Source: Leuctra nigra
Lineage: Eukaryota; Arthropoda; Insecta; Plecoptera; Leuctridae
NCBI GenBank assembly: GCA_934045905.1
Contig: OW203766.1
Coordinates: 30,250,309-30,314,308 of the forward strand
Reading direction: 5' to 3'
Length of the DNA: 64,000 bases
This document shows positions 22,847-33,759 of this stretch, in pieces. The position numbers and the translations under genes are program-made. The notes beneath the pieces are model-generated. The model worked only from the letters and a program-made list of their open reading frames with translations. It searched no databases and had not been told where the DNA came from. Position 1 is the first letter of the stretch; every line of letters begins with the position of its first letter.

Positions 22847-24689
22847 TGCCCACGTCTTCAGAATGGTTGACTTCCAACCCCTATTTCCTTGAAAACAAAC
22901 CAGCCAACTATCCCCTTTCTATTCTTCCCGAGAATCAATGCGCGAGCTTTGTAACAGATCCAGAGCGTTGTTATGAAACTGATACTAATAACATCGGTAA
23001 TCGAAATCTGTCAACATTTTGCGGAAGTTAGATAAGATCTGGCACGGTTTTCTTCCTGTTATCAGGGAGTTTCTCAATCGTGTGGGCGAGATGATTGTAT
23101 AAGAGCTGATAGGGCGACATAATAGCTCCTTGCCAGGCGTGGGCCGGCACGGCACCTCCACCATCACTTACAGTTTTCATGATAGAATCTTTTACCAATT
23201 CCGATTGTATGAAAAGAAGTCCTCGGGAGTCAAATTGTTTCTATTTTGACTGGCTCTCATCCCGGCACCACCACCATCTGTTACCGTTACGTTCTGTTCT
23301 GGCACCTCCACTAAATAATACAATTCATCTATAAAGTTTTGATAATAATGAAAGAAAAAATTAATATTGTGTATGAAAAATAATGCTACAGTTTTTTATA
23401 CGACAACGGCCAACATATTTCAAAGTTTCATTTTCTTGTGGTACTTTCAATTTCTATTTACACATTCTTGCAACGAGTCAGTTCAAGTGCTATAAAATAA
23501 AATTTATAAGTGTAATAAAGTCAACTGTGTGTATATCAAATACCCAGTTAAATTATCCAAATAGGAAATGTAGCTAAATGTACTCCATCAACATCAGTAA
23601 CCTAACTTTTGGAATAACGTCAAAAATACGGACAAGAAATTCGTTGCATTTCATGACAATTTAACATTGGCGGCAAACCAAATTTTCTACTTAGCTATGG
23701 CGCCAATGATAAATTCACATAAAACGAAACAAATTTCATCTGTCAGTTTGTCCTTTGACTTTTATTCTATCTTGTCACCTCGTAATCAAGGAGTTTTTGA
23801 TTCTCACTCGCAATGTACTAACATGCAATCAATTACCGCCTGATTAATGATTATGAAGATGTAATTATGGCTCCTACGTGCATTCCCGGCACTTGCACGC
23901 TGGTTGAGTAAACAAGTGAGAGTGGATAGTGCCAAATGCAACGATAATTTTAACTGCCTTGTGTTAGGACGACCCCCCCTCCCCCCTGTGTCAGCGGCTT
24001 TGGCTGACAATTTCGTGATTATAGATTCAATGGTGGTGAAGTGTTTGAATACAAATGTGAGGTGTAATTATGAACGGATTTGGGATGTTGTGGCAGGAAT
24101 GTCGATGGGTTTGTGGATGATCGGGTTACTCTTGATTTTGACAAGATATCTGAGATTGCAAATGTCCTTTTGTAATAGAGTTCAATTTTAAATAATCCCT
24201 TATAATTGTCGTTATTTTATAAAAATCTTAAATTTCGGCGGTTTAGAGATCATCCAGATTGGACAATTTCAATCATAAGCCAATCGGATTTCAGAGTTTC
24301 ACTCAAAACGCTGTTTCATTGGCTAGAAATTTGAATTTTGAATTGAATAGTGTGACGTGCATTATAGTCGTCTCTGATATTGGTATAGTTTAAATTTGAG
24401 CAGCCTTAACACTCGAAATCTGAAACCACGACAAATCAACACCTTATTTGCCTTCGCGTCAACTCATCTATTTTGAAAACGAATTACAAAATAGTTGTTT
24501 TCACTTCTATATACCGACATTTTTCTCCAACTTCAAACAAATAGTAAATAAATAAAAACGTAAACACAAAATTCAATGAATATCACAACATCTTTGTAGT
24601 GACAGTGAAAGACAGAACCTTGTTTACCTTCCGATTCAATTTCGAATTGAGACATAAAATGTAAGAAAAATAACCCATCTCTTCCCACC
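22847..24689. other. Mostly AT-rich DNA, two GGCACCTCCACC motifs
   Basis: Two inverted copies of the dispersed 15-mer lie at 23148-23162 and 23301-23310, with a related GGCACCACCACC between them, which suggests the ends of one repeat unit. No supported exon. Confidence 0.35.
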
Positions 24690-24935
24690 AATCCCCCTGG
24701 GAACGGATGAAAATGATCGTCGGCCATCTTGGATCAATATTTGAGGAGACAATCGATGTCGTCGGTGTGCACGGTGGGGACTGGTGGAACAGAGACAGGC
24801 CCGGAAGAGCATTCTATTCCTCCCCGCCGCCGCCATCTTCCAAGCCCGCGGGAGCACGGAGTTGTCTTGTACCAAGGCCAGTTGGACTCGGGAAGGCTTC
24901 GACCTCTTCAAGGTGAGACTAGGTGAAGACGGACG
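24690..24935. promoter_or_regulatory. CpG-rich promoter-like patch with YY1-type motifs
   Basis: This GC-rich island has two minus-oriented YY1/PHO-type words (CGGCCATCTTGG at 24721-24732 and GCCGCCGCCATCTTC at 24826-24840). On the + strand it ends in a donor-like CAAG/GTGAGA near 24909. On the minus strand an ATG embedded in the first YY1 word opens a short ORF (MADDHFHPFPGGL). This fits a bidirectional or housekeeping promoter with a first exon, but no downstream exon confirms it. Confidence 0.3.
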
Positions 24936-25815
24936 AGCAAAAAACAACAGACATCGAAGTGGAGTGTGTAGTATGACGGCCGTTAGTGTGGAAGTTCCGG
25001 TGTCCGTATAACAACAGGTGGATGTGTGCAGAATTCAGATTCCCTCGATAATGTCAGTTGAGAATGTTTCTAAATTTGTAGAGTATTCTAAAATATTTTT
25101 TAAATGATTATGGAACTCGAAATGTTCCAAAACAAATTTCAATGCCAAATTTCCCGGCAATATTTGAACATCACCGCCTTTTATAACCAGTTGAATATGG
25201 GCATGTTTAAAAATTGGCGCGAAAGTTTTGTATAGGTCAAACAATTTTCGAACTTTTCATTTTTTGGGAGCTTTCCAAAAATATTTTCAGTATCAAAGCG
25301 TCTAATCGTCTCGACAAAATTTGAATTTTCGCCCTCAAAATTATAGAACATCCTGAAAATTCACATATTTGAGCAATCATATTGTATTGACTTGATAACT
25401 TTGGGACATCAAACTGTAAATCAAACCGAAGCTCGCGTGTAAAAGCTCGCGTGTAAAAGCTCTGAGTGACGTATTAGCCGGTCCTCTATCCACTGCACTC
25501 GATATGCGTTGTGGGGAGAGGAAATGTACGTCGCTCACAATGGCGATCGCGACGGACAAAAGAGACAAATTACTGACGAAAAGAGCATTGCTTCTTTGAA
25601 AGGGTTTTCTAGTAATAACATAGTCGACCGTGGTTGATTAATAAAGGCTATTTATTACATTGTGTCTGACTGGCGTGTTTATGAAAATAACTTTGATGCA
25701 CGTGGGAACAAAAGAGTTCCCTCTGGATAGAACTTACTTTTGACGTGACAAAGAAAATTCTGGGTACATCTTGAGAAGAAGACACTTGGATTCGCGTGTA
25801 TTGTTATGTGTATAC
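24936..25815. other. AT-rich DNA, nothing recognised
   Basis: A short direct duplication (AAGCTCGCGTGT) sits near 25430-25455. No other structure. Confidence 0.35.
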
Positions 25816-25920
25816 CACGAGAGAAGTGAAGAGAATCTACATAATAGGCTCCATTACTTAGCTTTTAAGTCTCAAAAGTCCATTTGAAGAGTAAAAAGCT
25901 CATCCATTCAGGTTCCCCGT
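25816..25920 (+). mobile_element. MITE fragment, GAATCTACAT family
   Basis: It begins CCACGAGAGAAGTGAAGAGA then ATCTACAT, followed by GGCTCCATT and CAAAAGTCCATTTG as in the complete copy at 22662. The right end is absent. Confidence 0.6.
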
Positions 25921-26419
25921 CTCTTGTGTACAATTGATAACATTTTATCTTGCGGAATCTAATTGTCAAATATCTTTTCACTTTTCCCAGATTGAAAATG
26001 TAGTATTTTCCGGATGAGTTTTCTTTGTTTTCTTCATCGGCTGCATTCCACTCCGAGCAAAAGTCAATCATCCGTGATCAATTAATATTCAACGTATTCC
26101 TCGCCACGTACACAATGCTTATTGCTTCTCGATCTCATCAATTATTTATCACTCGTCGTGGAGTTGTAATTAACATCGACGACAATTTGCAATTTGTCAG
26201 GACAAAAGATTATGAATACCACAGGCGTTTTCCTTTAAATATGTCAAATCATGCAAAATTATCATTTTTCTTCCAAGCCATAAAGTTTTTTTTGTTATCT
26301 TTTCTCTGTTTTGAGATAGCATGTCATAAAATTACAGTTTCAAGATTTTTTAAGTAATAAGTTTCTAATTTACTTTTTTCTTCTACATTTCTCGGAATCC
26401 TTTCTAAAAAGTGCATCTC

Positions 26420-26665
26420 CTTTGGGCGTGAAATGCAAGCTGCATGCGTGTTTGCCGAATGCATTTCATCCCGTCCTCGCGGTCTGTGTTTGTTTGCGCA
26501 TGCGCGACTCTGTGGCCTTGAAACCGAGCGAGAGAGCGGCGCGCGCAGACGGATGAAAACGAAAGCTCTCTCTGCTGCGCGAATTCCGCGCTGTCGTCTG
26601 CGGCCTGCGCACTCGGTTGCGATGACAACAAAGAGGCTGCACTGCGAAGACATGTCCGTTATGTA
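26420..26665. promoter_or_regulatory. CpG-rich promoter-like patch with NRF-1 palindrome
   Basis: The perfect palindrome TGCGCATGCGCG at 26495-26506 is the classical NRF-1 type element (ewg in flies). It sits in a CpG-rich stretch with GCGCGCAGACG and CTGCGGCCTGCGCAC words. The ORFs on both strands (up to 131 residues) have shuffled Arg/Ala-rich composition and are not called. No flanking exon is evident. Confidence 0.35.
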
Positions 26666-27327
26666 GAGGGCGGAGGGGTGGATGATTGTATTGTTGTTAT
26701 TATTCATGTACTGGAACATATGGGATTTAAAGTTGTTCGGTCGAGACGGATTCGAAACTGGTTATTTTGGCTGATAAAAATACTTATTAGATACGAATAT
26801 CAATGCCCCCAGGATGTTAAATAAATAATACAACATTCTGAAGGGCTTCTTTCATATGAAATACACAAATTTATTGAATGCATGATTTTGTATGAAAAAA
26901 ATTTAATTTTTAATTATTCTTCACGACAGCATAAGATAAACAATTCAAAAGGGAAATGGAATCCACAAATAAATGCTCAATTTCTTGGGAAATATGTGAT
27001 TTCATACAATTTCTAAGCTATACGTACTCCACTTTAAAGTTATGTAAAGCTCTATCGGTGGTTCTTTTCCTCCAATAACGAGGACTTTTGACAATTTTTA
27101 TAAAAAAATCCAAGAAATTGAGAATTCTCCTTTTCTCGCGGTATAGCCAAATTGATGGTATAGCTACAGGTATTTCTCGAGAGCGCCACATCTCTAATGA
27201 AAGCTCACTTAATAAATCAAAACAAGCGGTAAGTGAAACAAGAACGCCAGGCGTCGCTTCTCCAATTAATTAATATAATTATGAACTTGATTAGACGTTA
27301 CATACAACACAGTAGGCGAATACATTC
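26666..27327. other. AT-rich DNA with worn MITE-like sequence
   Basis: Words resembling the GAATCTACAT MITE interior occur around 27000-27150 (AAGCTCTATCGG, CCTTTTCTCGCGG), but the ends cannot be fixed. Confidence 0.3.
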
Positions 27328-27341
27328 ATGTTTTTCTTAAG

Positions 27342-27555
27342 AAAAAGATTTGATGTGAACTGTTTACCATGTTTCCCATGTCCGGTAGAAGCTCCACACC
27401 ATCTGGAATGTTCGTGCATCGAGTTCGTTATAAATGCTCCCCACTTATCTCGTAACAATGGTCTTAAGAAAGACAACGTTGTCCGAGTGCACGACGAGGA
27501 CGCCGAGAGGGTGATGGCGATGGGGGGAGTCGCTCCGATGGTCACTTGTCTTATG
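27342..27555 (+). CDS. Candidate internal exon, unknown protein
   Basis: An acceptor-like ATGTTTTTCTTAAG is followed by an open frame that ends at a strong donor (CTTATG then GTAAGA) exactly on a codon boundary. The last part, LKKDNVVRVHDEDAERVMAM, uses GC-ending codons far more than the neighbourhood. No domain is recognised. The minus strand also has an open frame here, and a CpG-rich patch with an ETS-like CACTTCCGG word follows at about 27610-27680. The stretch could instead be the start of a minus-strand transcript. Confidence 0.25.
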
Positions 27556-27559
27556 GTAA

Positions 27560-28843
27560 GATCATCGCGGAGACTTCCTGCGTCAAAGCAACCACCCGGA
27601 ACTCTACCTCGAGATCCCGCGTGGAATACCTGGCGCACGGCGCGCTCATGCGTGACGCACTTCCGGTCTCTTAAACTCCTGCACCTTGGTGTCTAATGTA
27701 ACAGACAGAAGACGATCGTGTAACGACGTCTTGGGATTGTTGTGTGTGTTCGAATTGGAAGGGGTGTACAAAATGAGTAGTGGAGGAAAATTACGTTGAC
27801 GGTTTCTTCATGGGAAATGAACACTTTTAACTCTTTCTTAGCTCAAAATGTTCACTAAAAATCTCGACAATTTATGTTTTGCAACGTGCCCCTTCTTTAT
27901 TCCTAATTCACTCTGTTTTGTCATCAAATTTGTCTAAAAGCCAACAAGCCCTACATTTCTGAGAATATTTTCATCGTCAAACGTTTTTGCCGGCGACTTC
28001 CTGATTTTTTGTGAATTTTGTATCGATTATGGTTATGAAAATAAAAAGTAACACCACGTAAGCTTGTTAAAATATGGGCTCCAGAAGAGATGACAGCATC
28101 CGGTCTTTCATCCATGTACGGACCATCATTCCACGAATCCACACATTGTCTACCGAAACCGATAGATTTACATATAAAGAACACAATTGACTTCTCACAA
28201 CAACAAACTTTCCTGGAAGTCGAGTACATTACATTACAAATCGGAATCAATGAAAGTTATTTTCGACTTCGCTCTCTATCTCCCTCCGGACATGTGTATG
28301 AGGGATAGCTCGCACTCTCTCGGCTTGACCATAGCATCCGATCCGACCTGTGCCATTGACCATGGCCTTTGAACACGATGTTCGTGAGGCACGAAATACC
28401 TTGCCGTCTTGGTGTGGGGTGTTCGATGGAGTCATAGGCATCGGGTTGACTATTTCCGTGCACCTCCGTGACCTATAAGGTTAGGGGGTGGGCGGCGGGG
28501 GGAAGGGGCTGATTACCGGGTTGGCGGAATTCGAGGTTGATGGAAAGTGAGGAGGATATTGAAATGGATTTCGTAATGGATTTATAAGAATGTAAAAGCG
28601 GATGTTGGGAAAGTGGAAAAGTGTTTTTAACTCTTGATGACCTCGAAGGAGTAACGAGGAAAATGTTTTTTTTGAAATGAAAGTGAAAGAAATTATCTCT
28701 CTACTGGGTTTTGTGGTTTTTATGGGAGAGTTTTTTTTTCTTCTTTTAGAATCGCTTCTTGCTCTTTCGCACTGGGCCAAATGAATCGTCTTTTCCACAA
28801 GACCGCAAGTTGTTGGTTTCCCGTACTTACTGTCTGCATCACA
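27560..28843. other. Mixed stretch without firm features
   Basis: CpG-rich to about 27730, then AT-rich. Overlapping ORFs on both strands (28090-28308 +, 27951-28250 -) look mildly protein-like, but neither has convincing splice sites. A G-rich patch lies at 28485-28505. Confidence 0.3.
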
Positions 28844-29060
28844 GGAGAAGTGGAACATGATCTACATAAATGAGCTTCATTGGGGATGCGTTTGTACTGC
28901 TTTTAAGTTCTAAAAGTTAACTTTAAAACATGGCTAAAGCTCATTGGTTGAACTTTTGACCAAAGCTGTTAAAACGTGATAAATTTCCCCAAAAAATGGA
29001 GCCTTTTCATGTAGATTCTCATCACAGATTTTTGTAGATTTTTGTAGGTTCTCTTCTCTC
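28844..29060. mobile_element. MITE, GAATCTACAT family
   Basis: Left end GGAGAAGTGGAACATGATCT then ACAT (28844-28867). The inverted right end (ATGTAGATTCTC) lies near 29009 and is extended by a small duplication of ATTTTTGTAG before TCTCTTCTCTC. The interior shares GAGCTTCATTGG and AAAGTTAACTTTAAA with the family. Confidence 0.65.
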
Positions 29061-29124
29061 TTGGTACATTGTCCACTTCTACTTTCCTCATCATCCTTCG
29101 CTGCCGATTCTAGATTGCAACCTC

Positions 29125-29139
29125 GGTGGAGGTGCCGTG
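29125..29139 (+). repeat. Dispersed 15-mer GGTGGAGGTGCCGTG
   Basis: An exact copy of the motif at 1849, followed by TTTTTAAAA. It lies 65 bp after the MITE. Confidence 0.6.
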
Positions 29140-29569
29140 TTTTTAAAACCTAATTTTTTTCTAGTCTCCGGTCATTTCTCCAAGGAAATCGAAACCCAAT
29201 GTAATGAATTCTCCGCCAGAACAATGCTACTCCATATTCCCAACGGTTTCTCTATCAACTGGTTCGCTCCATTGACGACTTCGGTTCGGAATCCTCAAGC
29301 CACAAGACTCGGTCGCTAAAGACGGATGAAAACAGAAGGAAAAAAACTCACCTGATTTCCCATCATTGAGGAAACCCATTGTCTCGTGGACATAAATTTA
29401 TGCTAACCGGTCTCTTGCGCTGGCTTGCATGCTATGGAAACAGCAATTCATCCTGTTTGCCCCGTGCAGATGATGTCCTTGGTTGGGTCAGCCACACTTC
29501 TTCGCCGCGCTCCTCAAGACGGCGAGAAAACCCAACTAGAGGCCCGCATTGGGCGAGCATCGCCGTTCT

Positions 29570-29640
29570 GCCACAGGAAGAAGAGGGGTCGAACCCAGGA
29601 CAACAACCCAGTCAAACTCTCATTAAACATTGTCGCATGA
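29570..29640 (-). mobile_element. tRNA-like SINE head fragment
   Basis: The minus strand reads GACTGGGTTGTTGTCCTGGG, then TTCGACCCC, a B-box-like sequence. The surrounding + strand ORFs are therefore doubtful. Confidence 0.35.
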
Positions 29641-29860
29641 CTCTCGCTTTTTCATTCTAATTTCATAGGATGTTGCCTGTCTAATGTCTCAAGACTAAAT
29701 TATAGAAATTATATATTATTTTGTTCTTTCTTTCATAACATTAATCTCCCATGGCTATGACAATTTCAGCAGCTTTTTTCCGGTGGTTTGTTTTCCTTGT
29801 AATTAGTTTTGAGGAGTTGAATGTCATCAAGGTAAGAGCGCAATGTACGCCGGGTAGACG

Positions 29861-29872
29861 GCCGCCATCTTG
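29861..29872 (-). promoter_or_regulatory. YY1/PHO-type motif CAAGATGGCGGC
   Basis: A perfect minus-strand AAGATGGCGGC. It lies about 560 bp before a GAGA-type (TC)n run and a CpG-containing promoter-like stretch, an association seen at Polycomb response elements and at housekeeping promoters. Confidence 0.35.
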
Positions 29873-30279
29873 TTGGTGACGGACATTTTGTTTTGTGCTT
29901 CACTTCAAGCTCAATTGCTGGCCGAATGTAAAAATAACGTTTTTTATTGCTTCTCGCTTCAAAGAAGAAGGATTTGCATGTTTACTCGAACGTCTGGCAT
30001 AAAAAGTCTTAGTGCTTCATGCATCTTGTCCGAGACTCGCTTTTCCGCCCGTTTATAACTTTCAATAATCCAAGCAACACACCTATATTTAGTTTTATCT
30101 TAATATTGATCTTATCAGAGGTGGATAAAGGATGGCTTAAGACAGGATAGATAATAACAAGGGAAGAGAAGACTAGAGAGAGATATCAGTCTATCATTTT
30201 CATGAGACTTTTCTATTCCTGTTTGTGCCACGCGATTGACTAAGAGGGGGAAGCTTCGTGATTGGTTGTCGGAGACGCC

Positions 30280-30520
30280 ATTTCATGCGGGGCATGCGCA
30301 CTGTCCCGGTGCAAAGAACGCGTTCAAGGTTGCCTTCAGCATCATACGACCAGAGAATATTTAGCGCTGGCAAATAATACAAGCGCTAAAAAACATATGC
30401 ACATTAGCAGGCTAGTCTTCTCTCTCTCTCTCTCTCGAACTATCTCTGTCTCTGTCTGTTTCTTGCGAAGCTCTGTCGCTCTATCTCTGCTCTCGCTCAC
30501 TCCTCGATTGTCGATGAGTG
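30280..30520 (+). promoter_or_regulatory. Promoter-like stretch with CT-rich block
   Basis: It contains GGCATGCGCACTG (half NRF-1-like, overlapping an initiator-like CACTGTCC), then a (TC)n run at 30419-30436 and further TCTCTGTC/TCGCT-rich sequence. GAGA-type repeats of this kind occur in insect promoters. The first ATG frames follow at 30514 and 30533. Confidence 0.3.
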
Positions 30521-30532
30521 CTAAAAGGGCCA

Positions 30533-30655
30533 ATGCCACAGCCGGTCGATTTAGAGTTCATGGTTACTAGACCTGGAGATCAGCCGCTCTTCAGCATCTT
30601 TGTTGGTGGATTGCAAAGGTTACTTGATCCAGGAGGAAACGCAATTAATGTTAAG
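30533..30655 (+). CDS. Candidate first coding exon, unknown protein
   Basis: From an ATG at 30533, 41 codons are open (MPQPVDLEFMVTRPGDQPLF and onward) up to AAG followed by GTGATA at 30656, a moderate donor on a codon boundary. An overlapping out-of-frame ATG at 30514 opens an 18-residue uORF. The composition looks protein-like, but I recognise no family and no downstream exon confirms it. Confidence 0.22.
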
Positions 30656-30839
30656 GTGATACTAGCGCTCGGCCGTTTTAGAAAATTGAGAGAGAAAAAT
30701 CGTTTCATATGTGAATGTAACTTTTACAGGATGTTCACATGATCAGTCTTATTGTATATTAGTAGCCCTTTTTAATTTTTGCTCATTACATCGTTAATTA
30801 GGCGCCGGTTATTCAACAAAACCGCGCAAAACTCTGAAA

Positions 30840-31139
30840 TTTGCGATACGATTGGAGACCAAACCCGTTAACCAATTGATCTCAAATTTTAATCATAATT
30901 AGATGAAAGACAATCTTAGGGTTATCACTTGGCACATTTTTGAAATTTTATTTTATACGGCGCCCAGGGAGACGAGAAAATAGCTAATTTTTCACCAAAA
31001 ATCCACTAATTATTACTAATTAACGAAACAAAAAATAAAAAATGTACCAAGGGATAACCCTAAGTTTGTCTTTTATCTAATCACGATTAAAATTTCAAAT
31101 AATTTGGTCTACCCATTTCGTCTCCAATCGTATCGCAAA
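30840..31139. mobile_element. Fold-back element with about 105-bp inverted arms
   Basis: The left arm (30840-30950) begins TTTGCGATACGATTGGAGAC. The right arm (about 31033-31139) is its inverted copy at roughly 85 per cent identity, including AAAGACAATCTTAGGGTTAT and the ACTTGGCACATTTTT stretch. The loop is about 80 bp and contains a GGCGCCCAGGGAGACGAG segment. Transcribed in either direction, it would form a long hairpin RNA. Confidence 0.85.
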
Positions 31140-32060
31140 AAGTGTCTACAAAAGGCAGCAAAATCGGTCGCGCTTGCAGCACCTTAAGAAGTTTTATACA
31201 CTTGATTTGTTCAAATAGTTGCTGAAAGCTCATAGAAGTTCCAAAAGTAGCTTATTGCTTTCGATGACATATAACAAAAGTTGATTGCGTTTCACAACTT
31301 GTCAAGTGTAAAAAGTAACTTCTTGAAATTTCGAATTATCTTTTTTCTTTTGTCTAATGCAATGATTTCTATGCACAACTGGTGCCAAATTATATAATTG
31401 AAGGCAATTGGCAATGTTTTGTGACTTGCAAATGAAATATGAGTTCAAGGATTTGACAAAACGAAGATGTTTCAACCGACGTTGAAATGGCGGTTGTTGA
31501 TTCCTGGCGATGTTATATCATATATTTATGTCTTCCTTCCGTAACAACAGGTGGGCTTTCTAACATGCAACCGAGCAACCAATGGGTTATGTCTGTAACA
31601 TCGTTCTGATTGTATTTCCCTTGTGTGAGTAACTACAAGAAGGGAGCATCTTCACGCCCCAACAACGTCGACATTTCCTCCTAAGCAAAGTGGCGAGGCG
31701 TTGGCAGAACTGAGAGAAGTGGCAGACCTTTTGTCTCCCATGATCACGGCTTTTGGGCCCCTTCTGGCGCAAATTCAAACATCCACCAAAAAAGTAACAA
31801 CAAGCAATTTAAAAATGTTGACGTAAGTAATGTTCTCCTACATGTTTATTCTGAAATCTTGGCTACATTCTCAAGTCCTGACCTAAGTTCTTTTTCAGTT
31901 ACCTGACAATACATGGTCACGTGACACGATTCTCTTTAAATGTCAAACTATTAAAGATATTATAAACGATTTGCGTCATGAAGAACAGGAGCCAAAACGA
32001 TCAACCTGCTTCCTAAGTGAATTGCTCACAGATTATGACACCTCCTGCGCTCAATTCCAT
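31140..32060. other. AT-rich DNA, nothing recognised
   Basis: No supported exon. ORFs are short. Confidence 0.35.
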
Positions 32061-32290
32061 AATACCGCACACGTGACGTCACGACCGCACTCAACTGGAG
32101 CGACATTCACCCTCTGGTCATTCCTTATTGGGCGTTCGGGGCGCCATATTGTCACAATTCTAGGACAAGGTCCCCGTGTGCGAATCTGTCTCCCGTGTCC
32201 CACATCGATATGATTGCAAATCGTTTCGCGCTCTTTAATCGCTGTCTCTCTCACTCTCGCTCTCTCACTCTCGCTCTCTCGCGTCTCGTG
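32061..32290. promoter_or_regulatory. Promoter-like patch with E-box/CRE and CT repeats
   Basis: ACACGTGACGTCACG at 32070-32082 fuses a CACGTG E-box with a perfect CRE (TGACGTCA at 32074-32081). A CCAAT box in inverse orientation (TTATTGGGCG near 32128) and a TC/GC-rich microsatellite-like block (32241-32286) follow. No exon is confirmed downstream. Confidence 0.35.
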
Positions 32291-33079
32291 GATAGAATTT
32301 GTTGCGAGTAAAGCGATTGGCAAACGCCAGTCGGTGAATGTGATGCCCAAACCTGTAGCTCACAAATCCGAGGCGCAATGTAGTACAAGGTTACACTTCA
32401 CTTTCTTTATCGACGATCTTTTGTAATCGGCTGGAAAAAGGCGAACGTTGTTGTGTTTTTTTTTGTAGGTATTTCTTCTGCGGATTTCGTACATCTTCGC
32501 AGCTGGCTTCCTTGATCGTTAATGAAGGGGTTGATAATGATGATTTCCGGGATTATTTTTCAGAATTTGGAAATAGTTGCAAAATTTTATTACAATTCGG
32601 AAGTTTTAGTTTTTTTTTTAATTTGTGTCCTCGAAGGTAAAGAAAATTTTAATAGATTAGATGTGTTTGCTAATTAATACCAATAATGTCTAAGCAAGTA
32701 ATTTTTATTCCCCTTTTTATTTGTGTTATTATTTATGGAATATTATATGTGTTTGACATAAATCGCATAAAACACTGAGTGAACTAATTAGGAACGAGGA
32801 AGTGTACGCAAATCTCTTTCTAACGAGACCAATGACAAACCTTTTACGCAGTTTACACATTCTTGGCACGCGTTTTGTAGGAAGACACTTTTCTAGCACT
32901 TAAAATCTGGTACAATTTAAAAATAAGCCCGGCAATGACGTAATGAAAGCAATGAACGGAATTTAGTGGATTGACATCGATTTTCTAAGTTAATCCTCCG
33001 TAAAATTGTTCACAAACTGAGGATGATTTTCAACGCACCGATCGAAGTGGAGGAAATGTTCAGATAATATATTATTAAA
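32291..33079. other. AT-rich DNA, nothing recognised
   Basis: A T-run ending in TAG/GTATTT near 32468 looks superficially like a ratchet but has a poor donor. Nothing else is seen. Confidence 0.35.
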
Positions 33080-33315
33080 ACGTTTGACTTTAAACGTTCC
33101 ACTTTAAAAATATAGAATATAAAACTTTTCAAAATTTTAAAAATATAGAACTTGAAACGTTCCAAAAATTTAAAAAATTGAACTTAAAACGTTCGAAAAA
33201 AATGTAGAAATAGAACTTCAAACGTTCCAAAAAATTTCAAAGATAGAATTTCAAACGTTTAAAAAATTTAAAAATGTAGAACTTAAAACGGTCCAAATTT
33301 TAAAAATGTACCTCC
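33080..33315. repeat. AT-rich degenerate minisatellite
   Basis: About six units of roughly 35-40 bp with the theme TATAGAACTTGAAACGTTCC followed by an A-rich spacer. Related GGAACGTT/AAATTT words occur again at 33850-34020, on the other side of a GC-rich segment. Confidence 0.7.
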
Positions 33316-33366
33316 GAACATTTCCAAAACAAGAAGGAAAATAAAATTCGCGCATGTTTAAACATC

Positions 33367-33758
33367 TTTATTGAGAGATTTGTAAGAAAGTTGTAATAAA
33401 GTAGAAAAGCATTGCTTTCCACGTCTCGTCTGCTCCAGCAACAGGTAGATTATGTAAAGCAGCGCCTGCTAATGTTGAATCGGTCCGTGTAGACGCGAAG
33501 ACAGAAGGGCAGATGCCTCGACGAGTGTCCGCATTCCAGCTCGCTAGTCCGGGACTGCGAGGCTAATAAATCCTCCATCCAGTGATCCTGCATCGGAGAC
33601 GAGAATTCCCACTGGTCATTGCATGACACAGATTTCAACATTCTGTTGGAGCGACGCGGGTATCGGCTGCCGTTTCCGATACGTTGGATTACTCGTGGAA
33701 GTTGAACCGATTGAGTGAGATTTCCATCGTTACTGATGCGTGAAAACCGCGGAAAGTC
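33367..33758 (-). CDS. Candidate 3'-terminal exon, unknown protein
   Basis: On the minus strand an acceptor-like CATACAAAATAG opens a frame of about 102 codons that stops with TAA at 33450-33452. It includes LPRVIQRIGNGSRYP and the C-terminus DRFNISRRCFT. Third-position GC is high against AT-rich flanks. An AATAAA (minus strand, 33367-33372) lies 78 nt after the stop, followed by a T-rich stretch, as expected for a 3' end. I recognise no domain. The pyrimidine tract is weak, and an ORF of this length can occur by chance. Confidence 0.33.
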
Positions 33759-33759
33759 C

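Noticed and set aside
26324..26719. 131-residue minus-strand ORF
   Set aside because: It covers a CpG-rich patch with an NRF-1 palindrome. The composition is Arg/Ala/Ser-rich and the ORF runs into AT-rich sequence without a splice site.
29755..29832. Small + strand exon ending ATCAAG/GTAAGA
   Set aside because: The acceptor is weak, two of three frames have stops, and the third gives an implausible peptide.
32440..32475. T-rich tract ending TAG/GTATTT as a fourth ratchet site
   Set aside because: The acceptor is TAG and the donor GTATTT is poor, so it does not match the other three.
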